Shown here in pieces: positions 43,936 through 57,279 of a DNA stretch of 64,000 nt (position 1 is its first letter; every line of letters starts with the position of its first letter). Position numbers and translations under genes: made by a program. The notes under the pieces are model-generated. The model had not been told where the DNA came from and ran no database searches. It saw only the letters and a list, made by a program, of their open reading frames with translations. Source of the stretch: Manis javanica (lineage: Eukaryota; Chordata; Mammalia; Pholidota; Manidae); assembly GCF_040802235.1 (NCBI RefSeq), contig NC_133158.1, positions 85,236,501 through 85,300,500 on the forward strand, given 5' to 3'.

Positions 43936-46900
43936 AACATGACATAAACTCTCCACTAAGCAGGCTATTTCAGGCAGAGATGGTGTAGGTAGCAAGAGTC
44001 AGGCTGGAAATATGTTTAGAAATCAATTTCCTACAATTAAATGTATATAAACCTCTCTAAGAAATTTTATTTTATTTTTTTTGAATAATATGAATACTGT
44101 TTCTACAGATAAATAAATCTGTGTAAGGCACATTATTTTATTGAATATATATGACATATTCACTCTACTGAAAAAAAATGGAACACTTTTTACGTGTTCC
44201 TGTTTTTTCTCATTATTCAGCACTTAGTATTTTCCCCCCAGTTCTATTGAGACCCTACTATGCATGTAACGCTCTGTGAGACATTAGCACCACCTCAGCA
44301 TGTTTATGGTATCCACCTGCAAGGAAATCGATTTTTTACAGACTAGATCTGGTCCTTTGAAAGGCAAACACTTCTGGTTCCATTTTAATACAGCTTTAAC
44401 TAGCATGACATAATAGCTGGAACTCCACATTAGTCATCTTTTGCAAAAGCCTTTCTATTAAGTTGTCCATTTCACATTTTACATGCAAGTTTCAAGTCAT
44501 TTGGTTCTATTTTGAATTAATTATATTTGAGTCTTTATTAAAATTAAATATCTAAATGTGTTGAATTTCATGGATGCTTCTTTAAAATCATCTATAATTC
44601 CACTGTACTATATATGGATTTGATAAACTGGTGTTACATTTGGGGGCTTAAAGCAGAATTAATGTTTTAAAGTTTATATTATGATTAGAATAATGCATAA
44701 AATAATTTGGTAAGTCAGTAATGGAATAATATTTATGTTCTTTATTTCTCTAGTATGTCTTCTTCCCCTTGGTCCTTCAGAAGCAACCGATTGCTCCCAC
44801 TGTTGTCTATGACAAGATAGAAGAAAAATCTTGCTGAATTTTTGTATTTGGTTTTCAAAAGCTTATAGCCTTTTGTCTGTATGCAGAAGCAAACACAGAG
44901 GGGCCAAGGCAGGTCCTATGAAAGAAGGAAACAACCAGGTATAAGAGAAACAGAAGTGAAAGGTCACTGATAATAGCAACTAAAACTGTCCCCAGTTTTT
45001 AGAACTGGTGGAAAGTATTGTGAAATAGAGAACAGGAGTTTCTTCTTATGTAAGCACTGCTGACTCAGTCCTAGTTTTCGTGATACAGGAATGGTGGGGG
45101 GGGTGGGGGTGTTTCTCTTGAATCCTAATTTTTAAAATTTCTAAGAGAAGCCAGAAATCCATATTTTAAAGGATTGGCAACTATATTAATTTTAATAAAA
45201 CTGTAAGAAAATATTTCATATGTTAAACAATGCAGATATTTGGGGTAAACTTTTTTCCCCATTGGCTGTGAATCTACCATATTAATTTTGGTTTTGTAAA
45301 AACAGATATTAAGGGAGAAATAACTGAAAAAGTTTGTAGGGAGACATGTTTTCCTAGTTTATCAAACCTGTTTTGTCCAGATTAGAAGGCTCTTAGATTT
45401 GTATGAAGAGAAACTGATAGAAGGCAGTGAAAAGTTAAAAAGTGCATGGTCCCCCAAAAAAGGGCCATGTGTACTGAGCAGGTGGAAATACTGCCGAGAA
45501 GGAATGGGTTTATGATTCTTGAGTGTGACAACAGATAGCCTGTCACAAGCTTCTGAGCCCTCTGTCGCACTGTGAAGTGCTGACTGGACTCCAGGAGCCC
45601 TAAGGCTGGCGTGGACAGGGTGGGTGAGAGACACAGGGAGACATGTCTCAGTGCGGGGCTGTGGGGGGGACTGTCTGGGAAAGATTCTCTCCTGCCTCAG
45701 AAGACCTGGACCTTGTGTTCCTCATCGACTTTTTGCCCTTCTGTCTTACACACCTCCACCAAAAGTTTTACTGAGGAGGCTACGGTAAAAGTTTCTTAGA
45801 AGTTTAGCAGGATAAAGACTCAAAGTAAGTAGAGTTATAGTAAAATGAAGTTATATTTTGGAATTTAAGTTTTTTGAGCTTGAGATAAGTATCATCTGTT
45901 GCTTTCATAGACTATGGTTTCTGTCTCTCTCTTCCTGCATGTACATCTAACGTGGGTAATTTGTTCATTCTCAGGTTTCATATGTGCATCTGTGATGATG
46001 TGAAAGGCGCATACATTGAGATAAAGAAAAATCAATATAATGCAAGAGTGAAAAAAAGTCTGCAAAGTGAAAATTCAAAAAAACTTTGATATAATATTTG
46101 AACAGAATTAGAGAATATAACACAAAGAAGAATTCTTATGGAAAACTGCCAACTATATATACTATAAATAGGACCTGGAAGTAAAAATAAGGGACAAATG
46201 CAACAGAACATTAAACAAAAACAAAACACAAATACAGAGGAAGCCTGTTTTTTCTGTCTTCTTACAGTGACTGTTAGATAGTGGTCTGAGGAATACTAGA
46301 TTCCTTATTTAGCTTTCCAAGAAGTCTCCAGTTTTTAATTTTTCTTATAATCTGCCCAAACTGTCTTACATGGGTTGCAAGAAACGTTTTTGTTTTGCAG
46401 TGGTACTTAGATTGTTTGGACCAATAGTCTCAATGTATAATAACCAGTTAGACAAATACTTGATGAAACAAAAAATTAAATTACGGGCTGAGCACTCTGA
46501 TAGAATTATAGTCCTATACTGGAATTATCAACTATATGTAACACAGGGTAACTACCTACAAGAAATGTATTTCTGGATGTTCAGTCGTAAGTAATATATA
46601 TGTATTCTCTGCCATGAAATGATAAATATTACAGTAAAATGATGTATGTTACATTGCTTCATGAACCAAGAAATATGAGCAATGCCTAGGATAATAAAAT
46701 TAATCACAACACATAGGAAGTGAAGAAGTTGTGTAATTTTTCTTTTCCCTTAGCCCATTGTGTCAGCTTAATTTATTGGGCATTATTCATTTTACATTGG
46801 TTTATGACACTTTTTTACTATATAACTCTTTTGTATATATACATTCCATTTAAGAGAAACTTATTTTCTTCCACAACCATTTTTACTTGCAAAAATCCAT

Positions 46901-49285
46901 GCTATTTAAATTATTACTACTCTAATATTGTTTTAGTATCTGCTCCTCTTTAATAATTTAAAAAAGTCAGCTCAGTTTTCTAAATATTAATTTTAGATAT
47001 TCTTTATATGTTATTAGGTATATAGTTAATATAAGATAGTATTTCCTTTAGGCTTTTCTGAATATTAATTATCTAAAACATAACTGAAATCAAATTGTAT
47101 CAGCAGTAACAGCAAAAACAATGGATAGAATGGAGGTAAGTGTAAAAGTGCCAAACCTTTTGCCTGTCTGCAGTAACATGTAGAAACTCATAAAATTTTT
47201 GGTGGTCAGCCAAGTGCTATTTAATAACCTTTAGTTCTAGGACACAAAATTTTTTAGCGAATTCACAGAGTTACTATCATTTTGATTGTTGCCAAGGAAT
47301 CATTTTAAGTATATAGGGTCCTCGGTTCATTGAATTATCCAGTTTACTCCATTAAACAGGAGAAATATCCACACAGAGCATGAGGACTGGAAACCTGATC
47401 CTCCAGGGTCAACGCCAAGCCTCGAGACTGCACCGCCTTCCTCGTTAAAGATGAGTCATCGCGTCTGATAGTAAAAGCTGCCCAGAAGGAAGGACTCTGG
47501 CTTGTTTTGGAATAAACCAAACTTCAGTACTCTGCTTCAAGGTCCATTTTATTGAAATCAGTTTCAGGTGGATGTTCCTGACATTAGACTGATAATATAA
47601 GCTTTTAAAAAGTAGAAATGCTGTGTTTATTCTCTGACTAAACCTAATGTCCAGAGAGTGGATTCACAGTTTTTATGCCAAAATCAATTGGTCTGTATCA
47701 CCAAACATCTGGCAAGGCCTGAAAAAAACTTAAAGCAATGCCGGACAATGTAGGTGGACATGTGGATGCTTACCTGTGAATTTAACTGATAAATAAATGC
47801 TACCAAAGTGATTGAATTAACAGGTGTATCCTCTACTTCCTGTGAGTAAACTTTGACGTTTTCATAAAGATAATAATTAGATCAGGGTAATCAAATTTCA
47901 GGATAGGAATTTTCTGCTAAGTAGGTTAATTTCTTTATTTGCATGACCACTATGAGGCAAGGTACTTAGCCTAATTATGTAATGGTTTTATGTAATTATC
48001 TTCATAACATATATATTATTGCATTTAAATCATACAAGCCTATAGTTTCATAAATGTGTAATAAGTACTGAGTATAAATCAAAAAATGAGAAGAAATTTC
48101 TGACCTAAATCACAAAAGTATAGAACTTAGAAAGGAGAAATGCTCATGAAACTTATTTAATATAAGAAGGTTGTAATTTTGATTTGGGGGGGATTCTCCT
48201 CTTGCCCTATATAAATAAATTTGGCCTTTTTATTTATCCTTTATTTTTGTTATGATTTCAGAAGTAAAAGAGACATTTATTTGAACATGCTGATTTCATT
48301 GCAGAATTGCTGGTGCACCTTTTTTAGTTTCATGGATATATTTGGAAAGATAATATCCTGAAATTTAAGGCAATCAATATATGATCCATGTGGGAATCTC
48401 CCCTCAAATTTTAATTGTTGCTTTTGTTTGTTGTATGATGTGCTCACACGCTCTTTTATTTTATTTTTGGCATTTATGAGTACTATCATATTAATAAGAA
48501 TTAGTACTTATTAATTTTAAGAATTTATGTCTTTTTATTTTTTGTCATTTTACCACATTTTCAAATATATTTTTGGAAGCTTAAAAATCATTCTAAAAAA
48601 GAAGATTGAAATGATGAAAATGAGTTTTATTTTTTCAAACATCTTCACTATTTTTAAGGAGAAAAAGGAATGCTACAAACTTAAGGGACAGTTTTAGAAC
48701 ATGGATAGAAGCATTAGGAAAACAAAACCATATGGAACATATAAATAATTAAGATACAGTCATTAGAATCTCTGTTGTAGTACCGAATATGTCTGTACTT
48801 TGATCAAGGTTATTGAACCTAGAAAATGATATTACATTTTTAAGATGTAGATTAATTTGTGAGGATAGACTCATTTAATGCTACCAGAAATAGTAGGATT
48901 GTACAAATCCAAAACATTTCCTTAGTCCTCCAATTATAATTTTCATGTAGATTGGCCCATATAAGGAACATATATGGGTTACACAAAGAAATTGACATTA
49001 TAAATTACCCCTTGTCCATGATTTTATCAGAAACACACTCTAACCAAGCTCTTACTTGAACAATACTACTACCCTGTCTTTACTGAACTGGTCTTATACC
49101 AATATGTAGAACTATAAAGATATAAATGCCACATTTTGATCGATGCAATTCAACCTGAAAATGTTAGTGCAAATGGAAAGATGATTCTACTAAATAAAGC
49201 CTAGGAAAAAAATAATGTCATATTATTACTTTTCACTGGCCAAAGTACTTGTAGTAATTCAAATAGTGTAAATAATAATATATTT
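43936..49285. other. 5.3 kb of intergenic DNA, no gene seen
   Basis: AT-rich throughout, apart from GC-richer patches at 45360-45780 and 47370-47480. The latter keeps several CpGs (CCTCGAGACTGCACCGCC, CATCGCGTCTG) and is followed by AATAAACC near 47510, so it may be part of an unnamed LTR. A G-run at about 45095-45112 is interrupted by single Ts. Open frames of 60-90 codons are scattered without domains. Confidence 0.4.
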
Positions 49286-49289
49286 TAAA

Positions 49290-49445
49290 AAACAGTTACT
49301 TTGTCAAACACTTTACATATTTAATATACACTTAGGGCCAATATTTTACCAATAATTAAGTGAACTATGCTTTGAAAAGTTAGGTTTCTTCAAGTCAAAG
49401 AATTAGAAAGGGGTGGATCCAGAATTCAAACCCAATTTAATTATG
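49290..49445 (-). repeat. MIR SINE, antisense
   Basis: AAACACTTTACATATTTAAT, a degenerate CATTTTACAGATGAGGAAACT block, AAGTCAAAGAATTAGAAAGG and CCAGAATTCAAACCCAATTT follow antisense MIR (CACACAGCTAGTAAGTGGCAGAG and GATTCAAACCCAGG type). Confidence 0.65.
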
Positions 49446-52400
49446 ATGATTACAAAAATACTGACATTAACAATTGTATGCTTTTTTAACTTTATGAAGT
49501 TATGTAACTATAATGATTCACAAAATAATTGACCAAAGAAACACCTATAACATCAATTGAGGTAGAACTACACACTTTTAAGCTCACTTTTAAGCCTAGT
49601 ATATAATACATTACAGAATTAGTAGGCAGTTTTGAAGAGTGTTAAGAAGCTATCAGATTATTTTGCTACAACTAATGTTTCTCTTTTGGCTTTCCATACA
49701 TCTTAACAGGCGATATGTTCCACCTCCCTCCCTGCCCATCTACCCCATGAAAAAATTGAACCTAGTAATTGACCAAACCATTCTTTAAATGAGAAAGGTA
49801 ATTTTGATAAGATATATCAATAATAATTAAAATGTGTTAACTTTTCTCAAAAACACTTTTTTGGAAGGATCATTTCAAATATTTCTATTCACTTTTTTCT
49901 TAAGGTATTTGGGAAAACATTGACATTGTGTTTCAGAGGCCATTGTGACTTTCTTTTTCTGCCCCATTTAACATAATTATGGCTGGAGTAGACATTTGTG
50001 CCAATTTAACTGCTTAAAATCATAATACTTTGGCCAAGATTTGTCAATAGAATCTGTCATTAGTAGTCTTATTATTTAGACTGTATTGATACATATCTGA
50101 TGATTCTAGTCCCTAAACTCAGTGATTTTCTCTGTACCATGCATATAAAAAAATGTGGAATGTGTTCTCTTTCCTCCCCAAATGGAAAATGCAGATGTGA
50201 TCTCTACTGATAATTAGTTCATTGTGCATTTCTGTTAGATCAACACTCACATCAGCATTATGAATCTCTTACCAACTTCCTGTTCAGTGACTCCTTATTG
50301 GCAGCTTGAGATCAGTAAATTCTATAAATCAAAGCCTTTTTCTCTCCATCTAAGTAAGAGCTGATTTTTAAATATTTACCAACATTCCTCTGATTTTGAA
50401 TCTACGTCTATATCAAAATCAACAAAGCCAAGAATTTGCATCTTAGTAAAAGTACCAAGAAGATACAGTAGAGACTCTTAGGAGATAATTATTCATCCTT
50501 TCCCTAGGCAATATTCTGACTTTCTACCAAGTCCTTATTTTTAAAAGGCACCAAGAATATACACATTTTAAATGGTATTTTACATAGGAAGGGGAGAAAA
50601 ATATAAGATATTTAGCATCCAAATGACTAAACAAGTGTCATCTTTTTATATACCAGTTACGGAGTTTGTGAAATATGATACAGAGGTCTTGAGTGAAGAT
50701 TAAAGATCCTCTATTGACTAATACGATATAGGGTAAACCACCTCTCTTTGCTTGGTGAGAGAGCTGCTCAATGAAATTTGATGGCTTTCATGATTTCTTT
50801 TAAAAAGTTAATAGTGACTTCTGAAATCCAGAGTGGATTTCTTCAGGTTGAAAAAAGTTAACTCCAGATACTTAACAAAATGTTTCATGTGACATTTAGA
50901 TTTAGTCTGTTGATTTCTGCAACTTCTTATTTCACCTGGTAATGTGGGTCCACAACTGCCATTAGATATGTTTTCCATACCTTTAGGATTAAAGGTTAAT
51001 GTTTGTGAACATCAATGGTGCACAGTTATTCATCACTTTATAATCAATTTGTGGGAGGGGAGAAGGAGGCATGAATACGTTAAATCATGTGTGGCATAAT
51101 ATTCCCTTGGAGGGAGTGATGAGGAAGGTGCACAGAATGCAAGCTGAACAAGAGTGCTACCACAAATACAGATACAACTAAACAAATGTTATTACAGAAA
51201 AGTGACAATTAAGATTCCCTTAATTAGCCTGTCATTTTGTATTTATCATCATAATGTTTGTTTTATAATGCTTTATTAAATCTGGCTTTATGACAAGCAG
51301 TCTGCTGGCAATGCATCCTGCTGTGCAGCATATGGCATTATACCTAATGCATATTAATGCTGTGAAGTATAAATGGTCTTCAGGGACAGTCCTGATGGCT
51401 GGAAAACTCCTGCACATGACATTACTATTCAAAATGGTTAACCTATATGTTTCTCATCATTTTTCTCCCTTGCTGTGACCTACCCTTTTGCCTATGAAAC
51501 CTCAAATATGTATTCAGAAGTTCAAAATATTTGCCTTTTGGTATTATCGTGCCTGCCCTTCTAAGCAGCCTTGCTCTGCTATTTCTTCCCTTTCTTCCCA
51601 CCAGTTGACCTCTCATGAGGTTTCTGTTCATTTGCATGCTTCCTACCAAGGTGAGTCTGTTATGCCAACTAAACCACAATGGACCAGATGTTTCACTCCT
51701 ATAACTGTGCAGTGTTACCATATTCTGTTGTTTCCAAACTCAGTAACAGGTCCATTTTTAAAAACATTTCACTATATAGACTCTTCTGATTGAAGCCCCT
51801 TTCTCACACAATGCTCACCACATGCAATTTCCAGTAATTTCTAAATTAACTGAATTTTCTAAGTCAAAGAAGTGGGAAAGGAGAAAGAAAACCAAGCTAA
51901 AAAATTTTACTGTAAGAAAAAAATTTTTCTCAACATCGTTATTTCAAAACATGCTTGAGAACTCAGTTTGTGTCATTCACTATAAACCACATCCAACCCA
52001 GAGAAGAGCAAAATAATTCCAAAATATGCCATTGTGCTTTTTTCCCTAACAACATACAAAATTTTATATAGGACACTAGAAAAAAATAAATCGTATCTCA
52101 TTTTCCCTTGCAGGATTTTAGAGAGAAGTTATCAAAAAATCAATCATGAAATTATATGATAATATTTGGAGGATATTTCTATAAACACCGAAAAATGTGT
52201 AGGCTGAAAATAAATGATTGCAGATGAGACTCTGTATGTCACTGTCCAAATAAATCTTCTTATCTAGTATTGCATTAAAAAGCGTTCTGTGGTATATCAT
52301 GTAAAGTAATTAGATGCAAGCCATATCAACAAATCAGTTTAAGAATAGTGAGGATATCATTCTAAACAGCCTGTAACTATTCTGAAGATGTCTGCTCTTA

Positions 52401-52574
52401 TCCTCCAGAGAATTGTAAGCATAGCATCATTCACTCGTTAATTTATTCAGATACACTGGAGATGGGGAGGGAAAGGAGTAGATTGGAGTAGATTGTAAAA
52501 TCTGATTTCAGCAACCAGAACGAAGAGTCATCTTTCAGCCCAAAATAATATAGGAATCAATTTCATTGAATGAT
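49446..52574. other. intergenic DNA with a candidate conserved patch
   Basis: No gene. The 51255-51440 part is less repetitive than its surroundings, has even base composition and homeodomain/POU-like words (CTAATGCATATTAATGC), which is how conserved non-coding elements often look, but conservation cannot be tested here. The 51443-51793 frames on both strands have no domain. Confidence 0.35.
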
Positions 52575-52700
52575 GAATAATGATGCTTTTACTATTTGTT
52601 GGTCATTTACTGTTTATATAGTATGTTATATACACTAATGTAATTTTAATCATCATGTGAAGTACATTTTTAAAAGCATTTATAAAACAAGATGCTTTTA
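52575..52700 (-). repeat. MIR-like relic, antisense
   Basis: TTGGTCATTTACTGTTTATA, TAATGTAATTTTAATCATCA and TGTGAAGTACATTTTTAAAA resemble antisense MIR (GCTAGGCACTGTGCTAAGC, ATTTAATCCTCACAACAAC, TGTGAGGTAGGTACTATT). Weak. Confidence 0.4.
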
Positions 52701-55185
52701 TTTCTGATGCAGCCATCGTCATATTGTGTAATGTCTAGACCACTGACTTGCACTTCCGGGAAGCTTTCTTATGGAAGGCACACTGGGAGTTTCCCAATAT
52801 CTCTATTTCCATCCAACTGAGATGGGGGTTAGTTTTTTTCAGATCAGATCTTCATCTGAAAGTTGCTATTTCTATCATAACAACCTTCAGATATTTAGTG
52901 TATAAAATTAGTGTAGACTGCCTTGTATCAATAGGTAGTACATAAGAGAACCTCAAATTCATGAAACAGGAAGAGGAGTCATCCTTGAACTGATATAGAA
53001 GACAATACAGATACTAGACAGTCTGTGGAGTAGTGCCTTCCTAACAAATTAAGTTATATCCTGCAAAGAGTAGCATGGGGAAAATTAGCTGAAGGTGGTG
53101 GCCTCTGGTAGATAAACCCAGAAGAACAGCAACTGTTCTAATAAAATTTAGGAAACACAAGGACAAATACAAAGGCACTTTTCTTGGCCATATGTGAGTG
53201 ATGATTTCTTTTCAAGTAGTCTTCATATAGAGACATATACACTTGTGCATACAATGTATAAACTAATAGATACAGAACAACCGTACCATGTTACATATTA
53301 AGAAGCTTTTTGTATAAGCTGTAAAATTATATTGGAATCTACTGTCTCATTTATTGTTTATTATCTATTCCATGGTCTACATTAAACTCATAGTAAAAAT
53401 CTATAGCATCTTCATCCCAGAGTGTAAATTTAGTCATTTTAAGTAAACTTACGTTTTTGTTGTTCTTCTCTTCATAAATGCACAGTAATGAATCCCTCCT
53501 GATGGTGTCTCAGATTGACACCTGGGCTGAATAAATCATTTCTGACAGTGGTGATCTGATGCCTGAGCTGATAAAAGTCAAGAAACAGCACCTTTTACTG
53601 AATTATGTTAAGGAGGTATTATCTAGGTATCTTATTTATTATAGTATCTGCAGCACTTGCTCCATTCAGTCAGTCAAAACACTGCTCAGGTGAGTACTGG
53701 GAGTGCCAGACAAGAGACAATTCCTTCAGAACCCACATGCGGTAAAGAAAGCAACGTGAGGCAACACGAAACTAAAGGCTGAAGGTTGAAACAGAGTTTG
53801 CATGCTCAGAAGAAGGGGCAAAAGGTGCTGGAACGTTAAGGATTGTAAACAGGAACGGCTCAAAAGATGATCTCAGGGCCATCAGAGAGCAGTGTTCCTG
53901 GCTCAGTGTGTTCCCCGTGTATACGCAGCCCAGCTTTGTTGGTGGGAACTCCTCAGTCTTTTCAAGAAGAAGCCCTGCGTTTATAGCTCTGTGCATGCGA
54001 AAAACAAAACAAAAACAAAAAGACATTTTTTTTTTGTATTTTCTACCTCCCCCTTCAAAAAGGAATGGCTACTTCTATTCTGGGTAAATTTGCTTAATGC
54101 CACATTCTCGAATAAATAACAAAATTACATAATTTTCCAGGTATTTATTTTAGAAAATACTAGTGTCACTTCCCTTTAGTAGCAGAATAGCTAGCAAATA
54201 ATGATACATTAGTGCTTGCATTTTGAGTGGCGGTATTTTCTTTTTCACTTTTGATTTCATTTGGTGATACTGTGTTACATTTAATAGTAGCAATTTTAAA
54301 TAATTTCTAAATAACACTGTATTGGAAAATTGTGTTTTGAACATCTCTACACATGATTATGTGAAACTACTAAAATACTTAACAGGTGGAAATGGAAGGG
54401 TGTAAAAAAACTGAGGGAGTTAAGATAGCTGCCAATTGTTAAAACCAAGAGTCCTGTTATATTGCAGGCTTCTTACATTTCCTAGCAAACTGAACCACCA
54501 AAGGATGAACCCAAGGATCCTGCAAACACCAGTGAGAGTTGCATCCTCAGTATAAATCACTAAATCCTTTGTTTATGCAGCTGTTTAGAACAGAGCACGA
54601 TGGGACTGAAAGGATGCATTCCAATCAAGCCAAAGTCTTTTGCACTTTTTTTGGGGGGGTGGGGAGAGAAACCTCACTGTCATTTCCTCTTAAATGGGAA
54701 ATTAGCAACAAAAGAAGAGCAAATTCAAGTATCTCTGCAGATCAATGTCTTGCTTTCTAAAAATATTCCCTACTTCCCAAAGTTTGACTTCTCACCCAGA
54801 AATTCTCAAATATAAATCATATGATGTGAAGACAGTTCTGTTTTGCTATGTTGTACATTGCGGTTCACATGAGTTAATTTTACACAATAATGTTTGACAA
54901 TAAACATTTCTCAGAACACTTTTGTTTTGAATTGAAGGAAACTCAGTGTGAACAAACTGAGGCCAAAAGGGAAGTACATTTGTTCACAGAAACTCACCAC
55001 CGCAAGTCACACAAGCAGCTGGCTTTAGGGACAACTAACTCTAAACAAGGAAAGCAATATCTCCAGGCTCTCCATCTCACATCAAGTTGGGTTTCATTCT
55101 GTACAGTTGTGCTTCTTCCACACTGTGGATGTCATGTCTACCAGTTGTTCCCATAGTCATATCCTTATCAGTTCAGAAGAATTAG
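52701..55185. other. intergenic DNA, nothing recognised
   Basis: No gene. A T-run followed by seven Gs at about 54641-54665 and an AAAACAAAACAAAAAC stretch near 54000 are simple sequence. Confidence 0.45.
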
Positions 55186-55186
55186 T

Positions 55187-55250
<64 letters not shown>

Positions 55251-55281
55251 TTTTTCTTTCTTTCTTTCTTTTTTTTTTTTT

Positions 55282-55337
<56 letters not shown>

Positions 55338-55339
55338 TC
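55186..55339 (+). repeat. (TTTC)n microsatellite
   Basis: About 154 bp of TTTC units on the plus strand (GAAA on the minus), interrupted by a TTTTT stretch near 55250 and a longer T-run near 55270. It directly joins the reverse complement of an L1 3' end, so it grew from that element's A-rich tail. The 65- and 82-codon frames across it are low-complexity artefacts. Confidence 0.95.
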
Positions 55340-55450
55340 ATTAAGATATAATTGACATATAACATTATATTAGTTTCAGGGATGTTTGTTGTGAAATGAT
55401 TGCTACAGCAAGTCTAGCTAACATCTGTTAGCATATATAGTTTTAAAAAA
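55340..55450 (-). mobile_element. short L1 3' end, antisense
   Basis: ATTAAGATATAATTGACATA and ATTATATTAGTTTCAGGGAT are the antisense of an L1M/MA 3' end; GCTACAGCAAGTCTAGCTAA and ACATCTGTTAGCATATATAG follow in the proper order. Only about 110 bp remain: a heavily 5'-truncated copy whose tail is the microsatellite on its left. Confidence 0.8.
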
Positions 55451-55954
55451 TTTCAGCTCTCTTTCTTAAATTCTAATTTCAAAATTCCTGGAGAAGGTAT
55501 CTGAATGGCACATCTCTAATATGCAACCCTTTCCTAATTAATGATAGCTGGGGTGGGACTTATAAGGTATTAGCTCTTATTCAAACCTCAAAGTTGAGGC
55601 AGTGATGGGGATGGTGGGCAGGAAAAGAACAGTTGCCCAAAATAATGTAGAACAAATTAATGGATTCTACACTATATGCAACTTTCAGTCTATTATAATA
55701 CTTTTCTCATTCTATGTGTATGCTTCTGTTGAGAATTCTCTTGATTTTGAAGGACTATATGTTTTCTCTGTGGAACTGTTTATAATCATGGCAGAAAAAT
55801 ACTAATGTGATATGTGAGGTAGAAAGTCTATATCATAGATACATGTTCTGAAAAACAGAGCTGAGTATATATTTTTTTAAGTGGGCAAAATAATGTCTTC
55901 CCACCTGAAAATAATTTGCTTTTCCAATAAATAAAAGCTTTTACATATTGTACA
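55451..55954. other. intergenic DNA, nothing recognised
   Basis: No gene signal and no named repeat. Confidence 0.45.
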
Positions 55955-56165
55955 TTACTGTGTGGTGCTAGGCAATGTTTTCATAGCTTTAGACATATTA
56001 TATTACTTATTTTTACAATACAAAATAACATAGATCCATTTGCAAGTGAGAGAATTTAAACTTAAGGAGGTTTTATAACTTTTCCAATGTCACTCATTTA
56101 GTATGCAACAGAGTTAGAATGTTGAATTCAATTTCTCTAATTCCTGCTTATCACTCATGTACGGT
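55955..56165 (-). repeat. MIR SINE, antisense
   Basis: TGTGGTGCTAGGCAATGTTT, TTTGCAAGTGAGAGAATTTA, CTTAAGGAGGTTTTATAACT, CCAATGTCACTCATTTAGTA and TGCAACAGAGTTAGAATG follow antisense MIR closely (AGATGAGGAAACTGAGG ... AACTTGCCCAAGGTCAC ... CAGAGCTGGGATT). Nearly full length. Confidence 0.8.
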
Positions 56166-57279
56166 AAGGTACACACTAGTGAAGTACAATATCTTTTGTG
56201 TGCTTTCAAAACCTAAGGAGAATATTATTGAAATTTTACTTTATTAAAGAAATTGAACTACAAAGTATGAACCAGGATTGCATCAAATGTGACATACAGG
56301 AAAACAGTTGCTAAATAGGTACATTTTCCTTCCTATATTATATTTCAGATTCTCCTTTTACTAGTATCACACTTATTTAAAAAGAAAATTTGGAGCTTTA
56401 AGAAAACTTAACAAGGAAATCACAAATCAAAATCTTATTTTATATGAAATCTTCACAGTCCTGTAACATGATAAATTAGCTAGATTTAGTCAGCTAAGCC
56501 ATTTCTATTCACACAAAAATATAAAATTAATTACACTTTATTCTTTCTTCCATTATGAGATTCTATACTAACTGTTCTGACTTTCAAACTTCCTTTCTAA
56601 TGTAACCAATTTGTTTTGCTGTGTTAGTTCCTCTTCTCCTTTAGGACTTTGTTCTCTGTTGTCTCTACTTCACAGGTTATTGAGTGGTGGTAGTCTCAAA
56701 TCAGTATTTCCCAGCCTGGTCTTCATCATAAAAGAACCAAATACTAACTGATCATTTTCTTCCTTTAAAAATGAGTGCTCCTTCCTAACAAGTTTCTAAT
56801 TCTTGTGTGGACACTGACATGTATTTTGGGAAAGAGATGCTTATTGAAATTGTTTTTTAGTTACATCTTAAAGGATAGGGATTTGGTTGTTTTGCTCTTC
56901 TTTTGTTCCAGTAAACACACAATGATATTTTGTAATGGTTCACTATGTGACTTATGAGCAGGCACTTAAGAAATTCAGAAGCCACTGGGTAAGCATTTAT
57001 CAGAGGCCTAAACAAGCCACACACAATTCAAAATGCTGAGAAATGACAATGAACATAACAGATAAGTGACTTATATTTTAAAGAAGAAATAGATTTTAAA
57101 AAATGAATGTAATGATAAATAAAGAATAAATTAATAATGAATAATCAGAAAATATTAAAGTAAGATCTATTTGATTTGGATCCTCAGAGAAAGCCTTAAG
57201 AATGTCATTACTGGGCTAAGTCTTAAATGATTTGAAGGAACATTTCAGAATTAGATGAAAACATGTACAAGAAAAAAAA
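56166..57279. other. intergenic DNA, nothing recognised
   Basis: No gene. ATTAATAATGAATAATCAG near 57130 is simple AT sequence. Confidence 0.45.

Noticed and set aside
45090-45115. G-quadruplex regulatory element
   Set aside because: The run GGGGGGGGTGGGGGTG could fold, but there is no promoter or gene near it; it is simple sequence.
55107-55365. Ser/Phe/Leu- and Lys/Glu/Arg-repeat proteins
   Set aside because: These are translations of a TTTC/GAAA microsatellite.
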